Below are positions 1 through 8,600 of a DNA stretch of 46,505 nucleotides, in pieces (the stretch's first letter is position 1; every line of letters starts with the position of its first letter). The notes under the pieces are model-generated. The model was not told the DNA's origin. It did not search any database and was given only the letters and a program-made list of their open reading frames with translations. The DNA is taken from positions 1 to 46,505 of the forward strand of contig JAGCYD010000050.1 in NCBI GenBank assembly GCA_017960985.1, written 5' to 3'. The stretch is from Bacteroidaceae bacterium (lineage in GTDB: Bacteria; Bacteroidota; Bacteroidia; Bacteroidales; Bacteroidaceae). The position numbers and the translations under genes are program-made.

Positions 1-696
1 CCCTCCCCTAGACCATTGGACGCAGGCCGCATCATGTTGAGCGATGCAGGGGCAGACACCAACGAAAACTATTGTACCGACAATAACCAAACCACTCCCG
101 TCAGCGGACGCATCGAAGCTCGCCAACGCGAAATATACGACATCGTCGAGAAGTGCCATGACCACGCCATGTGTATGGCCAAGCCCGGTGTCAAGTGGTG
201 GGATGTCCACATGAGCGTATGCGCCATGATAACCGACCGTCTCAAGGACCTCGGTCTGATGAAAGGCAATACCGAGGATGCTGTCCAAGCAGGTGCCCAT
301 GCCATGTTCCTACCCTGCGGACTGGGTCACATGATGGGTATGGATGTACACGACATGGAGGGACTGGGACAAACCTATGTCGGCTTCGACGATGAAGTAC
401 GCCCGCGTCTCGACCAATTTGGCACCAAATACCTGCGCTGTGGCCGTCGCTTGCAGGCTGGTTTTGTCATGACTGACGAACCGGGTATATACTTCATTCC
501 CGACCTCATCGACGAGTGGCGTGCCGAAGGCATCCATAAGGAGTTTATTAACTTCGACCGCCTCGAGCCCTATCGCGATTTCGGTGGCATCCGCATCGAG
601 AACGATATCCTCATCACCCCCGATGGTTGTCGCATCCTCGGTAAGGAGATTATCCCCTATCACATCGATGATGTCGAAGCCTTCATTCAACCCTAA
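1..696 (+). CDS. M24 family metallopeptidase (aminopeptidase P-like), 5' end outside window
   Basis: C-terminal pita-bread catalytic domain of an Xaa-Pro aminopeptidase-type enzyme, which removes an N-terminal residue preceding proline using two metal ions. The frame is open to base 1, so the gene starts upstream and the TTG at 16 is not its start. All five expected metal ligands are visible: Asp in LSDAGAD, Asp in YCTDNNQTTP, His in GLGHMMGMDVHD, Glu in TDEPGIY and Glu in RIENDIL. The usual DxTRT is altered to DNNQT, but the ligand Asp is kept. It is followed 25 nt later by a secreted cysteine peptidase on the same strand, suggesting a small peptide-degradation operon. The fold is sure; the exact peptide preference is inference. 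Confidence 0.9.
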   Translation, partial: PSPRPLDAGRIMLSDAGADTNENYCTDNNQTTPVSGRIEARQREIYDIVEKCHDHAMCMAKPGVKWWDVHMSVCAMITDRLKDLGLMKGNTEDAVQAGAHAMFLPCGLGHMMGMDVHDMEGLGQTYVGFDDEVRPRLDQFGTKYLRCGRRLQAGFVMTDEPGIYFIPDLIDEWRAEGIHKEFINFDRLEPYRDFGGIRIENDILITPDGCRILGKEIIPYHIDDVEAFIQP

Positions 697-721
697 AGAC
701 TTTAACAAAAAAACAACAATA

Positions 722-1924
722 ATGAAAAAACTTTTCACGCTCGCCCTACTGGCCTTATTAGCCATAGGAGCACAAGCCGAAGAGGCTACCGACTCTGTAA
801 AGAGCAACAAACCCGTGTTCACCACCGTCAAGGAGATTCCCATCACCAGCGTCAAGGACCAGAACCGTAGTGGCACTTGCTGGGACTACTCCACCCTGTC
901 TTTCTTCGAGGCCGAGATACTGAAGGCCACAGGCAAGGAGATGGACCTCTGCGAATCTTTCGTTGCCAACAAAACCTACATGGAGCGCGCCATACAGGTT
1001 GTTCGCTATCATGGCGACTGCCAGTTTTCACAAGGTGGTTCGTCCGAAGATGTATTGGCTACACTGAAGACCCACGGCATCTGTCCCGAAGAGGCCATGC
1101 CTTTTCCCGGTTCGCTTTATGGTGACTCGCTGAACAACTTCAACGAGTTCTTCTCCCTGCTCGAACCTTATGTGGGCGCCATCGCCAAAAGTTCGGCAAA
1201 GAAAATCAGCAACCAGTGGAAAGTCGGTTTGCAGGGCATTCTCGATGCCTATTTGGGTCTGTGTCCCGAGAAGTTCACCTACGAAGGTAAGGAATACACC
1301 CCGAAATCGTTTGCCGCAAGTCTCGGCATCGATCTCAACGACTATGTCAGCATCACCAGTTATACCCACCATCCTTTCTACACGGCCTTTGCCGTCGAGG
1401 TACAAGACAACTGGCGTTTCCCACTCTCCTACAACCTGCCTATGGACGAGATGATGCAAGTCATCGACAATGCCATCCAGCAGGGCTACACGGTAGCCTG
1501 GGGTGGTGATGTCAGCGAGGACGGCTTCACCCGCAAGGGACTGGCTTATGCCATCGACACCAAGAAGACCGAAAGCCTCGCAGGGAGCGACATGGCACGC
1601 TGGCTAAAGATGACCTCCGAGAAGAAGCGCAACCTCATCGACTCACTGGGTTGCACCGTTCCCGAAATTGTCCCCACACAGGAACTCCGCCAACAGCGCT
1701 TCGACAACTGGGAACTGACCGACGACCACGGCATGCTCATCTATGGCGTAGCCAAGGACCAGAACGGCAAGGAATACTACATGGTAAAGAACTCTTGGGG
1801 CGAGTCTGGCGACTATAAAGGCATCTGGTACATGACCAAGGCCTTCATTGCTGCCAACACAATGGACTTTCTCGTCAATCGCAACGCCATACCCAAGGCC
1901 ATCCGCAAGAAACTGGGAATCTAA
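722..1924 (+). CDS. Secreted C1 (papain-fold) cysteine peptidase, bleomycin hydrolase / aminopeptidase C-like
   Basis: 400-residue peptidase. The ATG at 722 gives a clean signal peptide (MKKLFTLALLALLAIGAQA), so the longer frame from 521, which overlaps the M24 gene, is not used. The papain triad is complete: oxyanion Gln47 and Cys53 in QNRSGTCW, His336 in DDHGML, and Asn357 in VKNSWGE. Length and the GTCWDYST context match the bleomycin hydrolase (C1B) group, which is usually cytosolic in other bacteria. Here the leader implies periplasmic or surface action, as in many Bacteroidetes homologues. It lies 25 nt after the M24 gene, so the two are probably co-transcribed and cooperate in peptide trimming. 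Substrate is unknown. Confidence 0.88.
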   Translation: MKKLFTLALLALLAIGAQAEEATDSVKSNKPVFTTVKEIPITSVKDQNRSGTCWDYSTLSFFEAEILKATGKEMDLCESFVANKTYMERAIQVVRYHGDCQFSQGGSSEDVLATLKTHGICPEEAMPFPGSLYGDSLNNFNEFFSLLEPYVGAIAKSSAKKISNQWKVGLQGILDAYLGLCPEKFTYEGKEYTPKSFAASLGIDLNDYVSITSYTHHPFYTAFAVEVQDNWRFPLSYNLPMDEMMQVIDNAIQQGYTVAWGGDVSEDGFTRKGLAYAIDTKKTESLAGSDMARWLKMTSEKKRNLIDSLGCTVPEIVPTQELRQQRFDNWELTDDHGMLIYGVAKDQNGKEYYMVKNSWGESGDYKGIWYMTKAFIAANTMDFLVNRNAIPKAIRKKLGI

Positions 1925-1988
1925 AAGGGCATCGCCACGAAAAAAGGTTAATTCAACCTCAGGTGGCGGTCTTTTGCATTTTTTTCCT

Positions 1989-1996
1989 TATCTTTG
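1989..1996 (+). promoter_or_regulatory. Bacteroidetes -7 box (TATCTTTG) for recJ
   Basis: TATCTTTG fits TAnnTTTG exactly. It ends only 5 nt before the recJ ATG, so transcription should start at or next to the start codon and leave almost no leader. No TTTG is seen about 20 nt upstream. Confidence 0.55.
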
Positions 1997-2000
1997 TGGC

Positions 2001-3719
2001 ATGAACTACGCGTGGAACTTCATCACTCCTACTCCCGAACAGGCGGCCATTGCCACGCAACTGGCCGATGCACTGGGCATCCACCCCTTATTGGGGCGGC
2101 TGCTTGTTAATCGGGGCATCACCGATGTCATGGAGGCACGCCGGTTCTTCCACCCCCAGTTGAACGAGCTGCTCGACCCCTTCCTGTTCCGCGACATGGC
2201 GAAAGCCGTCGATCGCCTCAACCAGGCATTGGCACGGAAGGAGCGCATTCTGGTGTATGGCGACTACGATGTCGATGGCTGTACCGCCGTGGCGCTTGTG
2301 TATAAGTTCATCCAGCAATATTATTCCAACATCGACTACTACATCCCCGACCGCTACGACGAGGGCTATGGCGTGTCCCGACAGGGTATCGAATATGCCC
2401 ACAATACGGGTGTTCGGTTGGTCATCGTACTCGACTGTGGCATCAAGGCCGTCGAGGCCATAGCCTATGCCAAGCAGTTGGGCATCGATTTCATCATCTG
2501 CGACCACCATGTGCCAGACGATGAGTTACCGCCTGCCGTAGCCATTCTCAACGCCAAGCGTCGCGACGCCACCTATCCCTATACCGACCTTTCGGGCTGT
2601 GGCGTGGGATTCAAGTTCATGCAGGCCTTTGCCCAGAGCAACGGCATCGAGTTCTCCAAACTTACACCCCTGCTCGACCTCTGTGTCGTCAGCATTGCCT
2701 CCGACCTCGTTCCCATCATGGGCGAGAACCGCATTCTGGCGTACCACGGATTGCGGCAGATTAACGCCAGCCCCAGTGTCGGGCTGCGCGCGATTATCGA
2801 TGTCTGCGGACTTTCGGGTCGGGAGATATCCATGAGCGACCTGGTTTTCAAGATAGGTCCGCGCATCAATGCTTCGGGCCGTATGCAGAACGGCAAGGAA
2901 GCCGTTGCGCTACTCGTGGAAACCGACGAACAGCAGGCACACATGCAAGCCGATCTCGTCAATCACTACAACGACCAGCGCAAGGACCTCGACAAGAGCA
3001 TGACCGAGGAAGCCAACCAGATTGTGGAAAGCCTGAACAACGAGCACGAGCACAAGGCCATCGTCATCTACAACGAGGAGTGGCACAAGGGACTCATCGG
3101 TATTGTGGCATCACGCCTGAGCGAGATTTACCTCCGTCCGTCCGTTGTGCTTACCCGAAGCGACGATATGGCCACAGGCTCCGCACGCTCCGTCGATGGC
3201 TTCGATATCTACAAGGCTGTCGAGAGTTGTCGTGACTTACTCGAAAACTTCGGCGGACACACCTATGCCGCTGGCCTCACCCTCCGCGTGGAGAACATCG
3301 ACGAGTTCCGTCGTCGTTTCATCCAGTATGTCGAGGAAAACCTCGATACCACGCAGTATCATCAGCAGATTGACATCGAGGCCACCATCAGTTTCCGCGA
3401 CATCACCCACCGCTTCTTCACCGACCTCAAGCGGTTCAATCCCTTCGGCCCCTCCAATCCCCGTCCCGTATTCTGCACCCATCAGGTCTATGACTACGGC
3501 ACCAGCAAAGTTGTTGGCCGTCGTCAGGAGCACATCAAACTCGAACTGGTCGATAACAAAAGCAGTAATGTCATGAATGGCATTGCCTTCGGACAGAGTT
3601 CCCAGGCACGCTACATTAAGACCAAGCAGTCGTTCGACATCGCCTACGCCATCGAGGAGAACACCCACAAGCGTGGTGAAGTGCAGTTGCAGATAGAGGA
3701 CATTCGGCCCCTCCCATGA
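2001..3719 (+). CDS. recJ: Single-stranded-DNA-specific exonuclease RecJ
   Basis: 572-residue 5'-3' single-strand DNA exonuclease of the DHH phosphoesterase family, used in recombinational and mismatch repair. The DHH core is plain: GDYDVDG at residues 87-93, CDHH near 170, the SGCGVG segment, and the GPRINASGRM region near 287 that opens the DHHA1 part. The C-terminal half carries the expected OB-fold region. The start MNYAWNF matches the N-terminus usual for Bacteroidales RecJ; the frame is open further upstream to 1848, but that part overlaps the peptidase gene. A -7 box 5 nt upstream implies a leaderless mRNA. The stop overlaps the recQ start by 4 nt (ATGA), so RecJ and RecQ, which act together as helicase and nuclease, are translationally coupled. 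Confidence 0.96.
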   Translation: MNYAWNFITPTPEQAAIATQLADALGIHPLLGRLLVNRGITDVMEARRFFHPQLNELLDPFLFRDMAKAVDRLNQALARKERILVYGDYDVDGCTAVALVYKFIQQYYSNIDYYIPDRYDEGYGVSRQGIEYAHNTGVRLVIVLDCGIKAVEAIAYAKQLGIDFIICDHHVPDDELPPAVAILNAKRRDATYPYTDLSGCGVGFKFMQAFAQSNGIEFSKLTPLLDLCVVSIASDLVPIMGENRILAYHGLRQINASPSVGLRAIIDVCGLSGREISMSDLVFKIGPRINASGRMQNGKEAVALLVETDEQQAHMQADLVNHYNDQRKDLDKSMTEEANQIVESLNNEHEHKAIVIYNEEWHKGLIGIVASRLSEIYLRPSVVLTRSDDMATGSARSVDGFDIYKAVESCRDLLENFGGHTYAAGLTLRVENIDEFRRRFIQYVEENLDTTQYHQQIDIEATISFRDITHRFFTDLKRFNPFGPSNPRPVFCTHQVYDYGTSKVVGRRQEHIKLELVDNKSSNVMNGIAFGQSSQARYIKTKQSFDIAYAIEENTHKRGEVQLQIEDIRPLP

Positions 3720-5377
3720 CCTACCAATCCATTCTTCGCCAGTACTGGGGCTACGACAAGTTCCGTGGCATTCAGCACGACATCATCAAGAGCATCGGCT
3801 CGGGTCACGACACCCTTGGCCTGATGCCTACGGGTGGAGGAAAGAGCATCACCTTTCAGGTGCCCGCCTTGGCCATGCACGGCATTTGCATCGTCATCAC
3901 CCCCCTCATTGCCCTCATGAAGGACCAGGTACAGGCACTTCGCCGACGGGGCATCAAGGCCGCAGCCGTTTATTCGGGCATGAGCCACGCCGAGATTGTC
4001 ATGACATTCGACAACTGCGTGCTGGGCGACTACAAGTTCCTCTACATTTCGCCCGAGCGCATCGGCACCGAACTGTTCCAGACCAAACTGCGCCACATGC
4101 CCATCAGTTTCGTCACCATCGACGAGGCACATTGTATCTCCCAGTGGGGACACGACTTCCGTCCCAGTTATCTACAAGTGGCTGTCATCCGACAACTTGT
4201 GCCCGATGCCCCCATACTGGCGCTTACCGCCTCTGCCACCCCCGAGGTCGTCGAGGACATCTGCCTGCAACTCCGTTTCCGTCCTGGCCACCGCGTGTGC
4301 CGCATGAGTTTCCATCGTCCCAACCTGGTATATACCGTGCGCCATACCGACAACAAATACGCCGAGATGTTGCACATCTTGAACCGCGTACCCGGCTCCG
4401 CCATCGTATATACCCGCAGTCGGCAGCAGACCGTCGAACTGGCCAAATATCTCATGGACAACGGCATTACTGCCACCAACTACCACGCTGGACTTTCGCA
4501 GGATGTCAAGGACACCCAACAGCAGCAATGGCAACGGGGCGACTACCGTGTCATGGTTGCCACCAACGCCTTTGGCATGGGCATCGACAAACCCGATGTG
4601 CGTACCGTGCTCCACTTCGAGACCCCCGATTCTCCCGAAGCCTATTTCCAAGAGGCGGGGCGTGCAGGGCGCGACGGTCTTAGAGCCTACGCCGTACTGC
4701 TGTACGAAGAGCGCGATGCCCAGAAACTCCTCAACCGCATCCGCGAATCCTACCCCGAACCCGAATACATCCGCAAGGTCTATGAGGACACCTGCTACTA
4801 CCTCCACATGGCCATGGGCGACGGGCAGGGAGTCACCCGCGAGTTCGACCTTCAGGACTTCTGCTACACCTTCCACCATTTCCCCGTACCTGCACGAAAC
4901 GCTCTCGTGCTGCTTTCCCGTACAGGCGTCATCCGCTATACCGAGAACGAAGAAGTCAATTCGCGCCTCATGTTCGCCCTCAGCCGCGACGAACTCTACC
5001 AGTTCCGCGAACACACCGAACAGGAAGAGTGCATCCTCCATGCCCTGCTCCGCAAATACAGCGGCATCTTCTCCGAATACATCTACATCGACGAACATTT
5101 GCTGGCCAGAGAAACCGCCCTCGACCCGCATCAAGTCTATTTTGCCCTGAAACAACTTGCCCATGCCGGTGTGCTCTACTACATCCCCCATCGCCATACC
5201 GACTACATCACCTTCCTCTCCCGTCGCATCGAGAAGGAGGAAATTCCCCTCCCCCCCGAAATCTATTCCGACCGTCGTGCGCAATACGAGCAACGCATCC
5301 ATGCCATGCTTCAATATGCCACCGACCCTGCCATCGACCACGCGGCATTCCTGTTGCAGTACTTTGGGGAGAAGTGA
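3716..5377 (+). CDS. recQ: RecQ-family ATP-dependent DNA helicase, short form without zinc cysteines
   Basis: 553-residue superfamily-2 helicase, 3'-5' unwinding in recombination and replication-fork repair. Walker A is PTGGGKS (38-44), the Walker B/DEAH box is at 136-139 followed by the RecQ aromatic loop CISQWGHDFRPSY, and motif VI is QEAGRAGRDG. A winged-helix-like region follows. The protein ends at LLQYFGEK, where RecQ proteins usually continue into a C-x2-C zinc pair. The earlier cysteine expected five residues before LL is Asp here (DHAAFLLQYFGEK), so no zinc site remains. No HRDC domain is present. It overlaps recJ by 4 nt. An inverted-repeat cluster begins about 20 nt after the stop. 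The helicase call is sure; whether the short end is natural or a truncation is open. Confidence 0.95.
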   Translation: MTYQSILRQYWGYDKFRGIQHDIIKSIGSGHDTLGLMPTGGGKSITFQVPALAMHGICIVITPLIALMKDQVQALRRRGIKAAAVYSGMSHAEIVMTFDNCVLGDYKFLYISPERIGTELFQTKLRHMPISFVTIDEAHCISQWGHDFRPSYLQVAVIRQLVPDAPILALTASATPEVVEDICLQLRFRPGHRVCRMSFHRPNLVYTVRHTDNKYAEMLHILNRVPGSAIVYTRSRQQTVELAKYLMDNGITATNYHAGLSQDVKDTQQQQWQRGDYRVMVATNAFGMGIDKPDVRTVLHFETPDSPEAYFQEAGRAGRDGLRAYAVLLYEERDAQKLLNRIRESYPEPEYIRKVYEDTCYYLHMAMGDGQGVTREFDLQDFCYTFHHFPVPARNALVLLSRTGVIRYTENEEVNSRLMFALSRDELYQFREHTEQEECILHALLRKYSGIFSEYIYIDEHLLARETALDPHQVYFALKQLAHAGVLYYIPHRHTDYITFLSRRIEKEEIPLPPEIYSDRRAQYEQRIHAMLQYATDPAIDHAAFLLQYFGEK

Positions 5378-5397
5378 AGATTAGTAATGCGAGTGCA

Positions 5398-5460
5398 CGC
5401 GCAATAGTAGTCCGAGGAGCGATGGACTACTATTCCGATGTACTATGGAATAGTATTGCG
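5398..5460. repeat. Nested, mutually exclusive inverted repeats downstream of recQ
   Basis: Arms AATAGTAGTCC (5403-5413) and GGACTACTATT (5424-5434) are a perfect 11-bp inverted repeat. A second pair, ACTATTCC (5429-5436) and GGAATAGT (5447-5454), overlaps the first, so only one hairpin can form at a time. An outer pair, CGCAATA (5400-5406) and TATTGCG (5454-5460), encloses both. No T-run follows directly, so it is not a standard terminator. The rest of 5461-5575 is AT-rich with no gene. Confidence 0.7.
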
Positions 5461-5539
5461 AAGGACCTCCCTAACTTCTTGACTTTTTTAGCGACATCCT
5501 TCCCTTAATTGTTAAAATAATGTTAAAAACGACAAAAAA

Positions 5540-5550
5540 GGGGATTCCCC
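5540..5550. promoter_or_regulatory. Perfect palindrome GGGGATTCCCC upstream of the -7 box
   Basis: An 11-bp palindrome centred about 30 bp upstream of the -7 box of the 5646 gene. Its position suits an activator or repressor site, but no regulator is identified, and this role is inference. Confidence 0.3.
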
Positions 5551-5575
5551 GCGTGCGCGTACACAATCCTTTTAG

Positions 5576-5583
5576 TATATTTG
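5576..5583 (+). promoter_or_regulatory. Bacteroidetes -7 box (TATATTTG) for the 5646 gene
   Basis: Exact TAnnTTTG match 63 nt before the ATG, giving a predicted AU-rich leader of roughly 55 nt. A TTTG -33 element is not evident. Confidence 0.55.
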
Positions 5584-5645
5584 CCACAGCAAAGTATGCA
5601 AAAACTATTAATTAACCCTATTTATTAACTTAAACCTTACACATT

Positions 5646-8600
5646 ATGAGAAACAAATTACTCTCATTTCTCGGTATGGTCTTATTGACCATTTCCGCAA
5701 ACGCAAGTGTAGAAGGTTGGAATGACCCCTCGTACACCACTACGCAGGACTTTGGAGAAGACGGTTACTCCGCTATCCTGCACTTGGTGGGCAAGGATGT
5801 CTTCTTGACCGCTGGCGGTACATGGGGCAGTCATGCCGCAATGACGCCAGACTTGAGCAAGGCCTTCCTCTATGCTTTCTACTTACAGGCTAACGGAGGC
5901 TACAACCTCGTTAGCGACCAGGCCGCAGCTACCCAGAAACTGGGTCGTCAGAGTGAGAAAGACCTGTACACAGACTACAACAACCAAAATGGTTGGGGTC
6001 TGTACTACACGCTCACCCAATTGCAGAATGGCAACTGGCAGATCTCTACCTTCGAGGATGACCCCTACTATGGTTCAGCCCTCTATGCTGACTGGGAAGA
6101 TATGCCCGAGGACAGCCCAGAAGAGATTGAAGCAAAAGAAGCCCAGCATCTCAAGTATCTGCAGGCTCAGTATGTACTGGGATGGGACCCCACCAATGAG
6201 GACTCTTTCCAGGGCAGCGCTACAGAGGTGATGTACGAAGACGATGGTGTAACGCCGAAGAATGTCAACATTCTGATGCTCGACCCCACTCGCGACGACA
6301 TCTATGCTGAATGGGACTTCGTGGACGAGCTCTCTTATCTCGCCTATGTATATCAGGGCAAGATTATTGCACTGATTGAGGAAATTATCGCCGAGGGTCT
6401 GGAAGCCTACGGTGCTAATTACGAGGATTACCACGATGCTTACGACAGTGGTGATATTGACCAGATTGTCGAGGCTTACGATGAACTGGCAGCCGTAGTT
6501 TCCGAGGCTAAGCAGGCAAAGGCATTCAGCGAGGCTTCTGAAACCAATCCTCAGGACGCTACTTTCATGCTGGAGAACCCTGCATTTGACGCTGGCAACA
6601 TCAGTGGTTGGACCTGCACATTCGTTAGCGGTCAAAACGCTAACAATGTAGGTTACCAGCAGGGTGGTAATGGTTATATCAATGGTGACATCAAGGTATG
6701 GAAGTTCATCGAGGCATGGGCTAATCAAGCTTTCAACCCCAATGTTACTTACCGCACGATTGGTGACGGCAAATTGAGCCAGACCATCGTGAACATGCCT
6801 CAGGGTAAGTACAAGTTCACCTGCGACTGTATCGCTGTTCAGCAAGATGGTGCTTCCGACCCCGTAACAGGTGTTGAGTTGTTCGCTATCGGTGGTACTT
6901 TGGATGTATTCACCAATTTGTCTACTGGCAACGGTGTGCCCGAGCACTTCGAACTGACCTTCGTCAACACGGGTGGTGATGTAGAAATCGGTCTGCGTAC
7001 CAACAACGCTACGGCCAACTGGATTGCAGCCGACAACTTCACGCTGACTTACTACGGTCCCGTAACCGACGATCCTCAGAAGGTTATTCTCGATGGTGCT
7101 ATCTCCACCTACGAGTCCACTTATCCCGACCTGACCGAGGTTTACGCTTACAGCGAGACCAAGACGGCCTTCAGCGAAGCACTGGCTGACGCCAAGGCTG
7201 TATCGGCTGATGACGAAAGCACCAGCGACGACTACACCGCTGCCAAGGAGGCTTTGGACGCTGCTGCTACCGCATTGACTTCATCTGTCAATGAGTACAC
7301 AAGCTTCAAGGCATATATCGATGGTACTTTGACCGCCAAGATTGCCGATGTAAGCGAGTTCGGTTGGGCTACATTAGCAAACACATTGGCTGACTACAAG
7401 ACCTCACTGAACCGTGCCTACAACGAAGGTACCTACTCTTCAGAGGACATCGCAGGCGTATCCGCACAGGTTACCACTCTGATTGGCGAGTACATCAGCA
7501 CCAACTGCAAGGAGGGCGACGACATCACCATCCTGATTGAGAACGCAGGCTTCTCTGCTGCTCAGACTTGGAACGGCTGGACCAAGACCAACTACGACGG
7601 TACTGGCAACATCAGCGCTGGTAACCATCGTTGGGGTGGCCAGAATGTGAAGTATCCTGCAGGCTTCGTATTGGAAGGCAATGAGACGGTTACAGAAGAA
7701 TTTACCGCTGACGACGGTTGCGTAGAAATCTGGCGCGGTGCGTTCAAGTACAGCCAGACTATCTCTCAGATGCCTGCTGGTCTTTACACGCTGAGCTGCA
7801 AGGGCTTCTGGCGTAACGAGGACAACCAAGCCGATGTTACTGCAGCTGCCAATGCTCCTGAACTCTTTGCCATCTACGACAAGGACGGCGTAGAGCAGGT
7901 ACAGACTCAGAAGTTCACCAACATCTTCCGCGACTGCACAGATGCAATGCTCTACAACGGAGGATCCGCTAACGGCACTATGGCATACGGTGGCGGAACC
8001 GGTCAGGAACAAGACAAGAACGAGGCTGCTCCCGCAAACGGCAAGTACTATCCTAACGGTATGTGCGGCGCCAGTGCACACTTCGCAGCCGGTGGTTACA
8101 AGCAGGAGTTCAACTTCGTGCTGACAACTGTAACGGATGTAACCATTGGTGCACGCTCACAGGGTGCAAACTATTGGACTTTGTTCGACGACTTCCAGTT
8201 GGTATATCAGGGCAATGGTGCTGCTGCATACTATGGAATCATCCAGAATCTGATGGAAGAGGCTGCTAACATACGCGACAATAGTGACGCTACTTATGTA
8301 GAGAGCGCTTATGATGAGTTGCAGGCTGCATATCAGGCAGGTAGCGACGCTCTCAGTGGTGGTACCAGCGAAGACTGCATGGCTGCCGTTGCACAACTGC
8401 AGGCCGCTATCGCCAATGGCGAGGCTGCTGCCGTTAAGGTTCAGGAAATGAACGCCTTCATCGAAGAACTGACTGACGAGCTGATGACATTGGTTAGCAG
8501 TAGTGATACCGACCTTCAGGATAAGATTGACGAAGTAACTTCAGCACGCGACAACTTCGAGATTGCTGACCTTGCTGCTATCGACCAGTACATAGAAGAG

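Noticed and set aside
4172-5341. 389-codon minus-strand frame opposite recQ
   Set aside because: It is fully antisense to a sure helicase gene, the translation is Val/Gly/Glu-rich without motifs, and no promoter or start context is seen. It is a codon-bias shadow.
6075-6947. 290-codon minus-strand frame opposite the secreted protein at 5646
   Set aside because: Antisense to a coherent modular protein with a signal peptide and sorting-like tail. The antisense translation shows no domain.
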